Assembly: GCA_024233835.1 (NCBI GenBank)
Contig: JACKPC010000001.1
Span: 1,984,001 to 2,048,000 of the forward strand
Origin: Leptospiraceae bacterium
GTDB lineage: Bacteria; Spirochaetota; Leptospiria; Leptospirales; Leptospiraceae
Reading direction: 5' to 3'
DNA length: 64,000 nucleotides
Of this stretch, positions 16,760-25,795 are shown piece after piece (within the stretch, counting starts at the first letter, position 1; every line of letters starts with the position of its first letter). The notes under the pieces were generated by a model that had not been told where the DNA came from, searched no databases, and saw nothing but the letters and a program-made list of their open reading frames with translations. Made by a program: the position numbers and the translations under genes.

Positions 16760-18004
16760 ATGAAAATTATCTTATCTATTCTTCTTCTAAGTTCTTTATC
16801 ATTTTGTAAGAAAAAGGAAGAGGATAAAAATTCTCTGTCCTTACTGCTCCTTCCCGGGGCAGTAAGTTCTTATAACTGGAATTTACCTTCCGGTTATCCA
16901 CTTCCAAAAGTGCCGGAAAGTAACCTGATGACAGAAGCGAAAGTAAAACTGGGGAGATTCTTGTTTTATGATAAACGACTTTCCGGAAATGAAACAATGT
17001 CCTGTGCAAGTTGTCACTTACAAAAGCTGGCCTTTTCGGATGGTAAATCTCTTCCGCAGGGAATCACCGGTGTAAAGAATACGAAAAATTCGATAGCCCT
17101 TGTAAATGTGGCTTATAATGGTAGGCAAAATTGGGCGAATTCTCTTATCAAAACCCTTGAAGAACAGGCGGGAGTTCCTTTACAGGGAGTTAATCCGGTA
17201 GAACTTGGACTGGATGTGGGTGACGAGGAACTTAAGAAGAGGCTAATGAAATACGAAGCCTATGAGTCTATGTTCAAGCTTGCTTTTCCTGGTGAAACTG
17301 AGCCTATTACTTTAGATAATGTAAAAAAAGCGATAGCTGCGTTTCAACGTACACTTATATCTTCTGATTCCCCCTATGATCGTTATACATATAAGAATAA
17401 CAAATTGGCACTGTCTGCTTCTGCCCTGAGGGGAATGGATGTGTTTAATGGAGAAGCTGCAGAATGTTTTCACTGCCATGGTGGGTTTAATTTTACCGAC
17501 TCCTCTTCACATACAGCCACATCTGTTGAGACAAACCTTTATCATAGTAATGGTTTGTATAATATTAATGGTTCCTATCCTTCAGAGCAGAGAGGACTTA
17601 TTGACCTCACGGGAATTGCAGAAGATATGGGGAAGTTTAAGGCACCAACTTTGAGAAACATCGCTCTTACTTACCCTTATATGCACGACGGAAGTATTAT
17701 GTGCGATGATAGCCAAAATCCGGAAAAAATAGCAGGAAAGACTATGGATGATTGTGCTACGGATGCTCTCGGAAAGGTAATCGATCAGTATATGAATGGT
17801 GGAAACAATTCCACTTGCAGGCCTACTGATCCGAATTTTCCATGCAGAACAGATAATAACATTTCTACTGTAGATAAAACCCTTATTCGTAAATTTAGCC
17901 TGAGTTCAGGAGAGAAAGCGGATTTGATTAATTTCTTAAAAAGTTTAACGGATGAAACTTTCATCAGCAATCCGGCCTTTAGTGATCCCTTTGTAAACCA
18001 ATGA
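16760..18004 (+). CDS. MbnH-like diheme cytochrome c peroxidase-family enzyme (lipoprotein)
   Basis: 414 aa with lipobox-like SLSFC and two heme c sites, CASCH (Cys82, Cys85, His86) and CFHCH (Cys236, Cys239, His240), as in bacterial diheme peroxidases and MauG. The YPYMHDGS segment near residue 310 resembles the conserved C-terminal heme-pocket loop of this superfamily. In the MbnP/MbnH pair the enzyme oxidises a Trp of MbnP. The start is placed at ATG 16760, with AGGTGA in front, rather than GTG 16751. It overlaps the following lipoprotein gene by 4 bases (ATGA). Confidence 0.88.
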   Translation: MKIILSILLLSSLSFCKKKEEDKNSLSLLLLPGAVSSYNWNLPSGYPLPKVPESNLMTEAKVKLGRFLFYDKRLSGNETMSCASCHLQKLAFSDGKSLPQGITGVKNTKNSIALVNVAYNGRQNWANSLIKTLEEQAGVPLQGVNPVELGLDVGDEELKKRLMKYEAYESMFKLAFPGETEPITLDNVKKAIAAFQRTLISSDSPYDRYTYKNNKLALSASALRGMDVFNGEAAECFHCHGGFNFTDSSSHTATSVETNLYHSNGLYNINGSYPSEQRGLIDLTGIAEDMGKFKAPTLRNIALTYPYMHDGSIMCDDSQNPEKIAGKTMDDCATDALGKVIDQYMNGGNNSTCRPTDPNFPCRTDNNISTVDKTLIRKFSLSSGEKADLINFLKSLTDETFISNPAFSDPFVNQ

Positions 18005-18810
18005 AAAAAAGTGTGATATTATTTTCCTGCTTCTTCTTGCTTAGTTGTATGGGAGAAGTGGGAGATGCAAGAAAAGAAAAGGTGCTGTTATTTCAGAGAA
18101 TTTTTGAGTATACCGGGAATCTGCCGTATACTCTGAGTTTTAGCTTTCGTTTTCAGGATGACAGTTCAGATGCAAATATAGATGAATTTTCCCTGTATAG
18201 TGGAGGAAACTTATATAACCTGAAAATATTAGAAGGAAGTTATATAGCGTTTGAGCAGGTAGAACTATTTTTAAGCTCCCAGGCCTTATTTTCCAAAAAA
18301 GAGCCTTTTTTACATGTCGAAGAAGGGGGAGGGGCTACAAGTCAGTCTATGCGTTATTCTTTTTCTTTGCCTGTTCAATATCCAAATTTTTTTAAAAGTA
18401 ATGCTTCGGATGAAAAAGCTGTGTATCACATAGAGAAAACCGAAAAGAAAGAATTCAGAAGTCCTGCGCTTTTACAGTCCCTGCGTTTTCACTTCTCAGC
18501 TTCGTTTATTACTTTGAATATAAGCAATGCTTCTGCGCAGAAGAAAGTAAATTTGACTATATCGAAGACGGATATTGAAATCACAGATACTTGTGCGTAT
18601 AATTTTAGAGCTTTACAGGATTATATTTTAGAATATAATTTGAAATATGCAAACCTGATGAAAGATACTGTTACTTTAGCCATACTGCAGAAAATTTTTG
18701 AAGATCCTTCTCTCGAGCTAAATATCAGTAGTACCTTAAATACTACATTGTACTATGCTATTTTACAAAACCTCTATTCGGGGTTTATTACAAAAGGAAA
18801 ATGCAATTGA
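18001..18810 (+). CDS. Lipoprotein of unknown function coupled to the MbnH-like gene
   Basis: 269 aa, lipobox LLSC. The chain is beta-rich, with repeated strand patterns LSFSFRFQDD, FEQVELFLSS and KVNLTISKTDIEI and a Cys in TDTCAYNF and at the C-terminus (KGKCN). The segment FEQVELFLSSQALF recalls the corresponding strand of MbnP, so it may be a diverged MbnP relative lacking the Trp motif; this is inference. The gene starts inside the MbnH stop codon and overlaps the next gene by 10 bases, so it is an obligate member of the cluster. Confidence 0.75.
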   Translation: MKKSVILFSCFFLLSCMGEVGDARKEKVLLFQRIFEYTGNLPYTLSFSFRFQDDSSDANIDEFSLYSGGNLYNLKILEGSYIAFEQVELFLSSQALFSKKEPFLHVEEGGGATSQSMRYSFSLPVQYPNFFKSNASDEKAVYHIEKTEKKEFRSPALLQSLRFHFSASFITLNISNASAQKKVNLTISKTDIEITDTCAYNFRALQDYILEYNLKYANLMKDTVTLAILQKIFEDPSLELNISSTLNTTLYYAILQNLYSGFITKGKCN

Positions 18811-19844
18811 AGAAATGGATTTTTATTAGCCTATTATTAACCTCCAAATATATCTATGCTCATCATAGCGGACATTCAGGAACAGATAGAAACTTTAATA
18901 TACAGTCTGCCGGAAAAACGGTGCTTCTGGATTCAAACTTTTATTTATTTTTGAATTCTGAAATGCAGAAGGGAAGTCGGGGAAATCGTGATGTTCTGAC
19001 TTCGAGTTTTTTTCTTGAAGGTTTTTTTTATTCAGGAAGAATCTCCTTTAATTTGCAGGTTCCTCATCTTTACTATAATCAAAAAAATAAGGGAAATGCA
19101 GGGAGAATGGGAAAGGTATATGTAGGTTCCAAGTTTTTCTTTAGTGATAGGAAAACATCTTTATATTTTTTTTATATAGAAAACCGAGTTGGTTTTCCTT
19201 CAGGGGAAAATGTTGAGCGCTTTGCCGGTGGAAATTACTATCTTCTCGAAACCTCCTTAACTGCCGGGAAAAACTGGGAATTTATGGGCATCAGTGCTAA
19301 TCTGGGGGGAATCTTTCCGGATAGAAAAGATTTGACAGTTGAATATAAAAATGAAGAATCTTATTTACCCTATTTTCTACAAAAGTCATACGAGCCTGAA
19401 AGGTCTGAATACTCTTTAAAAAAAGCGGGTTTTGCCAGCTTGTCATTGTCTTTTACTTTATTTTCCGGCCTCTTCTTCTATTCGGGTCTGATGCTTCGGA
19501 CTCCGTATAATGGGACTGAGGTTTTAAAAGAAAAAGATTCGGATGATATATTATTTGCTTCCTATAAGAATCATACAGGGGATATTCTAAGTTCTATATA
19601 TACTGAATTTATGAAGGACCTTGAAGTAAAAAAGAAAGATACCTTAAACTCCTTATATTACTCAGAGCCGAATAATTACACGATAAAAGATCCTTCCCTT
19701 TATCGAGAAGTGTTTGGAGGTATATATTATTCTATAAGTGAGAATGCAGGTTTTCAGATCTTTGCGCGTTATCCCCTGGAAAGAAGAAAACTTCACCGCT
19801 TATTTGATATAGCGTATGGCCTTGCGGTTCTATATCGTTTTTAA
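18801..19844 (+). CDS. Probable outer-membrane beta-barrel with His-rich mature N-terminus
   Basis: 347 aa. A signal peptide ending IYAHH is followed immediately by HHSGHSG, a likely metal-binding tail. The remainder is amphipathic beta strands with abundant aromatic residues (FYLFLNSEM, SLYFFYIENRVGF, LFFYSGLMLRTPY), and the last residue is Phe (VLYRF), typical of outer-membrane barrels. It ends the cluster and is followed by a terminator. By position it could be a channel for copper or for a copper ligand, analogous in role to outer-membrane proteins found with MbnP/MbnH, but no named family is recognised. Confidence 0.72.
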   Translation: MQLKKWIFISLLLTSKYIYAHHSGHSGTDRNFNIQSAGKTVLLDSNFYLFLNSEMQKGSRGNRDVLTSSFFLEGFFYSGRISFNLQVPHLYYNQKNKGNAGRMGKVYVGSKFFFSDRKTSLYFFYIENRVGFPSGENVERFAGGNYYLLETSLTAGKNWEFMGISANLGGIFPDRKDLTVEYKNEESYLPYFLQKSYEPERSEYSLKKAGFASLSLSFTLFSGLFFYSGLMLRTPYNGTEVLKEKDSDDILFASYKNHTGDILSSIYTEFMKDLEVKKKDTLNSLYYSEPNNYTIKDPSLYREVFGGIYYSISENAGFQIFARYPLERRKLHRLFDIAYGLAVLYRF

Positions 19845-19949
19845 TCTCGGTTTTTCTTATGGAAAGGGAAGTTTTACGTGTCTTATTAAATTTTTCTGGA
19901 TAGAAAACAAAAAGCAGAAGATTTTTCATTCCAGACTTACATAAATAAT

Positions 19950-19976
19950 AAAAACCGTGCCCTGCTCTCGGTTTTT
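19950..19976 (+). terminator. Rho-independent terminator after the MbnP/MbnH cluster
   Basis: An 8-bp stem AAAAACCG / CGGTTTTT with an 11-base loop and a T-run formed by the stem's 3' arm. It lies 106 bases after the barrel gene stop and about 95 bases before the trmH ATG, so it separates the two units. Confidence 0.6.
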
Positions 19977-20032
19977 AGTCGGCAATCAGTAAACCTGTTT
20001 TAATATCCTTTTTTGAGAGGTCTAAGGATGGC

Positions 20033-20063
20033 TTGACAAATATTTTGGATTCCTGAATATGAT
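20033..20063 (+). promoter_or_regulatory. Possible sigma-70 promoter for trmH
   Basis: TTGACA at 20033-20038 and TATGAT at 20058-20063 are near-consensus boxes, spaced 19 bases apart (long). If used, transcription would start only a few bases before the ATG at 20072, giving a nearly leaderless message; consistent with this, no ribosome site precedes that ATG. Confidence 0.35.
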
Positions 20064-20071
20064 GCCATATC

Positions 20072-20689
20072 ATGTCGGAATCAAATAAACCAGGTATCTT
20101 TCGTTTCTTAACAGACGAACGAAAAAATAGGATTCGAGAAGTTTTAGAAAAACGAAGCTCAGACCTTACGTTAGTCATGGAAAACATTAACGATCCGCAT
20201 AATTTCTCTGCGGTTCTTCGCTCCTGTGATGCGGTAGGGATTCTACAAGTTTATCTTGTTTATCACAGCGGACAGAAATATCCGGCTCCGGGTCTGGGTA
20301 GCTCTGCCAGTGCGAAGAAGTGGATAGATATTCGTAAATTCTCCAGCATTCAAGAATGCTATGAAGTTCTGCGATCTGAAGGAAAGAAAATTTATACTAC
20401 TCACATGTCCAAAGAATCTCAATCCCTGTATGATTTGGATCTTACAGGCCCTATAGCTCTTGTTTTTGGTAATGAACATACGGGTGTATCGGAAAGTGCC
20501 TACACTCTGTCCGATGGAAATTTTATTATCCCTCAGGTGGGTATGGTAAAAAGCTTAAACATTTCTGTTGCCTGCGCGGTTAGTTTATTTGAAGCATATC
20601 GACAGAGAAAAAATGCAGGTTTATATGATAAACCTCAACTGTCTGAAGAACGCATTCAAAAGTATATGCAGGATTGGTCAAATAGATAA
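20072..20689 (+). CDS. trmH: TrmH-type SPOUT tRNA/rRNA ribose 2'-O-methyltransferase
   Basis: 205 aa, matching the short TrmH subfamily. The SPOUT knot motifs are in order: NINDPHNFSAVLRSCDAVG (motif 1 with the catalytic Arg), ALVFGNEHTGVSE (motif 2), and IPQVGMVKSLNISVACAVSLFEA (motif 3). TrmH methylates the ribose of G18 in the tRNA D-loop using S-adenosylmethionine; a target in rRNA cannot be excluded. The next gene begins 11 bases after its stop with its own AGAGGT ribosome site, so the pair is probably co-transcribed. Confidence 0.9.
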   Translation: MSESNKPGIFRFLTDERKNRIREVLEKRSSDLTLVMENINDPHNFSAVLRSCDAVGILQVYLVYHSGQKYPAPGLGSSASAKKWIDIRKFSSIQECYEVLRSEGKKIYTTHMSKESQSLYDLDLTGPIALVFGNEHTGVSESAYTLSDGNFIIPQVGMVKSLNISVACAVSLFEAYRQRKNAGLYDKPQLSEERIQKYMQDWSNR

Positions 20690-20699
20690 GAGGTAAGTA

Positions 20700-21947
20700 A
20701 TGAAAAAGTCTGAAGTATTTAATAAATATGCAAACTGCATTTCTCCCGCTAAAGCCGGTTTTTTTCTTCAATCCGGTCTGGATTTTGTATTTGGAAAGCG
20801 AGAGGGAGCTTTTATCTGGGATATGGAAGATAATAAGACACTTATAAACTGCCATTCCAATGGTGGGGTTTTTAATCTGGGTCATAGAAATCCTCTGGTT
20901 ATTTCTGCTCTTGAGGAAGCCCTTAAAACATTGGATATTGGAAACCATCATTTTGTCAGTCAACAGAAGGCTAATCTGGCAGAAAAGTTGGCAACTCTCT
21001 GTCCCGGTGACTTAAACCACGTTATATTCGGTGTTAGTGGTGGTGAAGCTATAGACCTGGCTATAAAAATATCCAGAAAAGCAACAGGGCGAAAAAAGAT
21101 TATTTGCATAGAAGGTGGATATCATGGCCACACAGGCTTAGCTCTTGCCGCCGGTGCTCCAAAGTTCAGTAAACCCTTTTTATCCGATTCTGAGGATTTT
21201 ATAGCAGTTCCTTTTAATTCTCTGTCTGCTATGAATTCTGCATTCAGTAAAGATGTAGCGGCTGTAATCTTAGAACCCATACCGGCTACTGCGGGAATTT
21301 TGATTCCGGAGGAAACTTACCTTAAGGGAGTGAAAGAAATCTGTGAAGCCAATCACAGTCTTTTTATTGCCGATGAAGTCCAAACCGGTCTTGGAAGAAC
21401 CGGAAAGTTCTGGTGTGTAGAATATGACAGCATTGTTCCTGATATTTTGGTTACAGGTAAAGGTTTAAGTGGTGGCATCTATCCCATTACTGCTACAATT
21501 CTCAGAGAAGGACTTCAATGGGTTTTTCAGGAAGACCCTTTTCTTCACATTTCTACTTTCGGTGGTGCAGATATTGGTTGTATCGTTGCTGAAAAGGTTT
21601 TAGAATTGTCTTCTGACTTGGTGTTTTTAGAAAATGTAAGAAGTATTTCAGAGTTTCTTCATAAAGGTCTAAGGAATCTAATACAAAAATATTCAAAGCT
21701 TATGCCTTCTTATCATGCAAAAGGAATGATGATGGGTTTAAAAATGGTAAGCCCTGAACTCGGACCTTTTATGAGTAAAGCCTGTTATGAAGCCGGACTT
21801 CTCTGCATTTACTCTGGAAATGATCCTTCGGTGGTTCAATTTTTACCTCCTTTAATTATAGATAAACAAATTGCTTCTGAAATTCTTCTGCGTCTTGATT
21901 CTGCTTTACAATTTTTGGGTAATTTTTTATCTCATAATCGGGTTTAA
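20700..21947 (+). CDS. Class III PLP-dependent aminotransferase
   Basis: 415 aa, fold type I. Visible elements: FNLGHRNP, the phosphate-binding GVSGGEAID, IEGGYHGHTGLALAAG, ILEPIPATAGI, the PLP-binding Asp in FIADEVQTGLGRTG, and the Schiff-base Lys in VTGKGLSGG. These are standard for the ornithine/acetylornithine/GABA aminotransferase class. The substrate is not deducible: the family motif for acetylornithine is incomplete and no arginine genes are nearby. The downstream gene starts 4 bases after its stop, which suggests a two-enzyme route with the kinase-like protein. Confidence 0.9.
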   Translation: MKKSEVFNKYANCISPAKAGFFLQSGLDFVFGKREGAFIWDMEDNKTLINCHSNGGVFNLGHRNPLVISALEEALKTLDIGNHHFVSQQKANLAEKLATLCPGDLNHVIFGVSGGEAIDLAIKISRKATGRKKIICIEGGYHGHTGLALAAGAPKFSKPFLSDSEDFIAVPFNSLSAMNSAFSKDVAAVILEPIPATAGILIPEETYLKGVKEICEANHSLFIADEVQTGLGRTGKFWCVEYDSIVPDILVTGKGLSGGIYPITATILREGLQWVFQEDPFLHISTFGGADIGCIVAEKVLELSSDLVFLENVRSISEFLHKGLRNLIQKYSKLMPSYHAKGMMMGLKMVSPELGPFMSKACYEAGLLCIYSGNDPSVVQFLPPLIIDKQIASEILLRLDSALQFLGNFLSHNRV

Positions 21948-21950
21948 ACC

Positions 21951-22892
21951 ATGGAAGAATTTAAAATAGATCCAGCTTTCCTTTTAAGATTTGAAAACCA
22001 GCTAAACCCGGCATTCCCGGAAAAAAGTAGTATTCCTGTAAAAATTTTAGGTTATGGAGAAATTTCCAGTACTTTCAAAATCGAAGGAATTGATAATTAT
22101 GCCTGTAAACGGATGCCACCTTTTTCTTCTTCGACAGATATTGAAGCATACTGTAACTGCATAAACGAGTATTGTGAGCATTTAAGAAATGCCGGGGTAA
22201 AAGTACTTCCCTATAAGTTAATTAGTTTTCAAAATAAAGATGCTGAATGGATAGTATATATTGTTCAACCTTTACTGAAACTGGAATTAATTGGTAATAC
22301 ATTATTTCATAATTTACGTGATGATGAACTTAAAGTGGTATATGAAAAGCTTTTAAAGAATCTTCAGTCTCTTTATGTGTATAATTCCTTACATGAAGAG
22401 CAGATTCAATTAGGTCTGGATGGACAAATCTCAAACTGGTATTTTCCGGAAGATAATTCTATGCCCCTGTATTTTGATATCAGCACTCCTCTCTATAGAA
22501 AAAATAATAAGGAACAGTTGAATGTTGAAGTTTTTTTAAAAAGTATGCCCTCTTTAATTGCTTTAGCTGCCAAATATTTTTTCTTACAGGATGTTTTAGA
22601 CAGATATTATGATCTTCGCATGGTCATAATTGATATTTTAGGAAATTTATATAAGGAAGGTTTGCAAGAAAAAATTCCAAATCTTTTGTCTTTGAGTAAT
22701 GATTTTTTCCTTTCCTTACCCTCAAATTTTCAGGTTCTTCCACTTGTAAAAAAAGAAGTTCACGATTACTATAAAGAAGATAAATTCATCTGGGGATTCT
22801 TATTGTTTTTTAGAAAAGTGGATCGTTTTATCAGTACGAAAATTTTAAGAAAACAATATAACTTCATACTTCCGGGTAAAATAAAACGTTAA
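21951..22892 (+). CDS. Kinase-like protein (DUF6206-like) paired with the aminotransferase
   Basis: 313 aa, soluble. The start ILGYGEISSTFKIEGIDNYACKRMPPF resembles the N-lobe of aminoglycoside-phosphotransferase or kinase-like folds: a Gly-rich loop, then a Lys/Arg-bearing strand. A hinge-like IVYIVQPLL follows. WYFPEDNSMPLYFDISTPLYR may hold the DFG-equivalent Asp. From memory this matches DUF6206. The C-terminal third is helical and basic. It is almost certainly co-expressed with the aminotransferase and followed by a strong stem-loop. Substrate and true kinase activity are unknown. Confidence 0.7.
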   Translation: MEEFKIDPAFLLRFENQLNPAFPEKSSIPVKILGYGEISSTFKIEGIDNYACKRMPPFSSSTDIEAYCNCINEYCEHLRNAGVKVLPYKLISFQNKDAEWIVYIVQPLLKLELIGNTLFHNLRDDELKVVYEKLLKNLQSLYVYNSLHEEQIQLGLDGQISNWYFPEDNSMPLYFDISTPLYRKNNKEQLNVEVFLKSMPSLIALAAKYFFLQDVLDRYYDLRMVIIDILGNLYKEGLQEKIPNLLSLSNDFFLSLPSNFQVLPLVKKEVHDYYKEDKFIWGFLLFFRKVDRFISTKILRKQYNFILPGKIKR

Positions 22893-22918
22893 AGTCCATA
22901 GGTTTTCTCTATGGACTT
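22892..22918. terminator. Bidirectional terminator stem-loop between convergent genes
   Basis: A 10-bp perfect stem AAGTCCATAG / CTATGGACTT with a 7-base loop sits at the stop of the kinase-like gene and 10 bases from the end of the convergent acyl-CoA ligase gene. Confidence 0.65.
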
Positions 22919-22927
22919 AAGCAATTC

Positions 22928-24562
22928 TTAGCCTTCCTGTAACTGTTTTCTCAAGACTTTCTTATCAAATTTACCAACACTGGTTTTGGGTATAGACTCA
23001 ATGAAGTGAATGTCAGATATTTTAGGTAATTGCCAGTGAGCAAAATGAGGACTTAGATGATCGTAAACTTCTTTTGCACTTAGCTTTCCTTTTTCCGTCT
23101 CCTGCACAACCACAAACAATACAGGTGCTTCTCCCCTTACATCATCTGCTCTACCGACTACGGTTGCCTCTAAGACTGAAGGATGAGACATCGCTAAATT
23201 TTCCATCTCTACACTGGATAACCACTCGCCTCGGGTCTTAATTAAATCTTTCACCCGGTCTGTTATTTGCATGTAACCCATAGGATCAATAGAAGCTACA
23301 TCACCCGTGCGAAACCAGCCATCTTCTGTAAAAGCTTGCCTGGCACTTTCCGAATCATTATTGAAATAAGAACTGACTACCCAGGGGCCGCGAATTAAAA
23401 GTTCTCCGCTGGCTTTACCATCTCTCACAACATCATTTCCCTTATCATCGACTATTCTCAATTCCACCATGGGTGCCGGAAGTCCCTGTTTTGCTTTGTA
23501 ACTGAATCGTTCTTCTTCCGGAAGAGCAGCAATTTGTGGAAGTAGATTGCATACCGTGCCTACAGGTGAGGTTTCTGTCATGCCCCAGGCGTGTAAAATA
23601 GATAGACCGAAATCTTTTTGAAAGCCACGGATTAAGGCCTCAGGAACAGCAGAACCTCCTACTACAATACTTTTTAAGCTTGACACATCGTGCTTCTCTT
23701 TCTTGAGGTGGTGGTATAATAAATTCCAGATGGTCGGAACACCGGCAGCTATAGTAACTTTTTCCTGTTCGATTAGTTCGGCAATGGGTTTGCCCAGAAG
23801 GCCGGGACCGGGGAATACAGGTTTGGCCCCGGAAAGGCAGCAGGCAAAGGGAATACCCCAGGCATTCACGTGAAACATCGGAACTACCGGCAAAACGGCA
23901 TCTCTTGCACCTATGCCCAGGGTATCTGTCATACAAATTCCTACTGCGTGTAAAAACATAGAACGGTGGGAGTATAAAGCTCCTTTCGGTTCCCCGGTTG
24001 TACCGGAAGTGTAGCAAAGACCTGCTGCAGTATTTTCATCGAGTTCTATGAAGGACTCTGTTTCATCGGCCTGATTTATTAGATTTTCATAATCAAGAGA
24101 AGTTTTAAACTGTATATCCGGTTCTGCTGCTTTATCATCCATGATGATGTAGTTTTCAACTGTTTTGAAGGTATCCTGTAAAGCAGCTAAGGGTTTAACT
24201 AAAGACTTATCTACGAAGATGAACTTATCTTCTGCATGGTTTACGATGTAGGTCAAAGATTCCGGAAATAATTTAATATTCAATGTATGAAGAACAGCAC
24301 CCAGGGCAGGAACTGCAAAATAGATTTCCATGTGCCTGTAGTTATTCCAGGCAAAAGTTGCTACTCGATCTCCGGGTTTTACTCCAAGAGTTCTCAGGGC
24401 ATTCATTAATCTGAGTACCCTTTTATAAAAATCCTTATATGTATAACGGTGTATGCTTCCATCAGCCAGACGGCTTACAATTTCCTGTGAAGGGAATACC
24501 GTATTCGCTCTGGTTAACATCTTATCGAGGGTTAAAGAATAATTCATCATTAAGCCATTCAT
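22928..24562 (-). CDS. Acyl-CoA synthetase (AMP-forming fatty acid--CoA ligase)
   Basis: 544 aa, usual for medium or long-chain fatty acyl-CoA ligases. ANL-superfamily motifs are in order: YTSGTTGEPKGALYSH (P-loop), GWGMTETSP-type segment as HAWGMTETSP, GWFRTGDVASIDPMGY, and DRVKDLIKTRGEWLSS, ending with the catalytic Lys in PKTSVGKFDKKVLR. It activates a fatty acid with ATP and CoA. There is no signal or membrane segment. The ATG at 24562 has an AAGGAG site. It lies 54 bases downstream of the acyltransferase stop on the same strand, consistent with shared lipid metabolism. Confidence 0.94.
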   Translation of the reverse strand: MNGLMMNYSLTLDKMLTRANTVFPSQEIVSRLADGSIHRYTYKDFYKRVLRLMNALRTLGVKPGDRVATFAWNNYRHMEIYFAVPALGAVLHTLNIKLFPESLTYIVNHAEDKFIFVDKSLVKPLAALQDTFKTVENYIIMDDKAAEPDIQFKTSLDYENLINQADETESFIELDENTAAGLCYTSGTTGEPKGALYSHRSMFLHAVGICMTDTLGIGARDAVLPVVPMFHVNAWGIPFACCLSGAKPVFPGPGLLGKPIAELIEQEKVTIAAGVPTIWNLLYHHLKKEKHDVSSLKSIVVGGSAVPEALIRGFQKDFGLSILHAWGMTETSPVGTVCNLLPQIAALPEEERFSYKAKQGLPAPMVELRIVDDKGNDVVRDGKASGELLIRGPWVVSSYFNNDSESARQAFTEDGWFRTGDVASIDPMGYMQITDRVKDLIKTRGEWLSSVEMENLAMSHPSVLEATVVGRADDVRGEAPVLFVVVQETEKGKLSAKEVYDHLSPHFAHWQLPKISDIHFIESIPKTSVGKFDKKVLRKQLQEG

Positions 24563-24616
24563 TTTGTTCTCCTTAATCTAACCTGTTGTTATGTGCTTTT
24601 TTCTGTCAAGTTCAGT

Positions 24617-25720
24617 TTACTCTTTCAAGAATGATTGTAGACGACTTTCATAAGAAAAAAGTTGATTTGCATGAAATAAATAGATATTTTTCTTACGTAA
24701 ATACTGGTTTTGAGAAGATATGTCCTGGTATAACTTTTCTCTTCCTCTTAAAATTCCATCTTTTAATTCTAAAAAAGAAGTTTTTATTGCAGAACTTTTA
24801 AAATGTTCAAAAAGTTTATCCATCTTCTCTTGAAATCCCCTTACCACAAATTCTCTTTGCAATTGTTTGGAAAATCTTAGATATAATTCATAAAACTCTA
24901 ATTCTTGAACTCCCTTTCTTACCTGTTCGGTAAACAGTAAGTAGGAAAAAAGATTAGAGGGGTTGATTACAAAAAGAGAGCCAAGTCGTTCTTTTACAAG
25001 CTCTAAGAATTCTCTTTCTGCAAGTCCTTCCGGAAATTCTTCCAGTTTTCTTAAATGGATATATAAATTTGGCTTTTTATGACTTAGGAAATCATAAGTG
25101 AAATTTATAAACAAATAGCGTCTGAAACCGGATTGATAAAGTGAAAAAATTCCTTTTTGTATACGATTTAACCAACCATTAAAAGAAAATCTTCCTTCCG
25201 GAAAAGCGAATAGGGTTCTTCCTCCCTGCATATTCTTTAGCAGAGTATCCCAGTTTTCTTTGACCGTATCACGAAGAAGTCCTTCTTTTAAAAGTTTTCT
25301 TGCATCGTCTCTGAAAGGACGCTTTATAGGTACAGCACCCAGATAACGAAATAGAGAAGGAATCAGCTGGGTTTTGTCTATCATCTGTAATATACTTGTT
25401 TTCCAATTCTTCTTTTTATAATATTTTACTAAGAAATTTTCTTCGAGTATATCCTGCCTGGCCGGGAAAGTAAATCTGGCTTCGGTATGAATTTTCCGAT
25501 AGGCAACAGTTAAAGAAAGCACATCATGAGCTGTTACATGATTCGCAATACAACTACTGGGGTAAGGCACTTCTATGAATTTATGTTCAGCAGGAAGAAT
25601 ACAGTCAACTTTGTGGAATATAAATCTATGAAAATAGGAAATAAAGTATAACGTAAAATGGTAAACAAATGAGTTCCTTTCGATTTTTTCGACTACCTGA
25701 TTGCTAAATTCTGGCTGCAT
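24617..25720 (-). CDS. PlsC/PlsB-type glycerolipid acyltransferase-like protein
   Basis: 367 aa from the ATG at 25720, which has AGGAAG in front; an ORF extension to 25780 lacks one and overlaps the thiC terminator. The HX4D catalytic motif is NHVTAHD (about residue 60), and the substrate-binding motif FPEGRFSFNG follows about 130 residues later. A hydrophobic segment near residue 15-35 could touch the membrane. The C-terminal third is a charged helical region not typical of PlsC. It likely transfers acyl chains to a glycerolipid; the acceptor is unknown. Confidence 0.85.
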   Translation of the reverse strand: MQPEFSNQVVEKIERNSFVYHFTLYFISYFHRFIFHKVDCILPAEHKFIEVPYPSSCIANHVTAHDVLSLTVAYRKIHTEARFTFPARQDILEENFLVKYYKKKNWKTSILQMIDKTQLIPSLFRYLGAVPIKRPFRDDARKLLKEGLLRDTVKENWDTLLKNMQGGRTLFAFPEGRFSFNGWLNRIQKGIFSLYQSGFRRYLFINFTYDFLSHKKPNLYIHLRKLEEFPEGLAEREFLELVKERLGSLFVINPSNLFSYLLFTEQVRKGVQELEFYELYLRFSKQLQREFVVRGFQEKMDKLFEHFKSSAIKTSFLELKDGILRGREKLYQDISSQNQYLRKKNIYLFHANQLFSYESRLQSFLKE

Positions 25721-25755
25721 ATATCTTCCTGTGTAGTATATTCTTATCAAACCAC

Positions 25756-25788
25756 AAAAAGGTGGTAATATAACTACCACCTTTTTTT
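25756..25788 (-). terminator. Terminator downstream of thiC
   Basis: Stem GGTGGTA / TACCACC with a 7-base loop, flanked by A-run and T-run extensions that lengthen the stem on both strands. It lies 8 bases past the thiC stop, in the right orientation to end thiC transcription, which implies a separate promoter for the acyltransferase gene. Confidence 0.75.
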
Positions 25789-25795
25789 ATTTGTA

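Noticed and set aside
23640..24017. 125-codon minus-strand ORF within the acyl-CoA ligase gene
   Set aside because: Different frame of a gene with complete catalytic motifs; the Arg/Cys-rich translation looks like a shadow.
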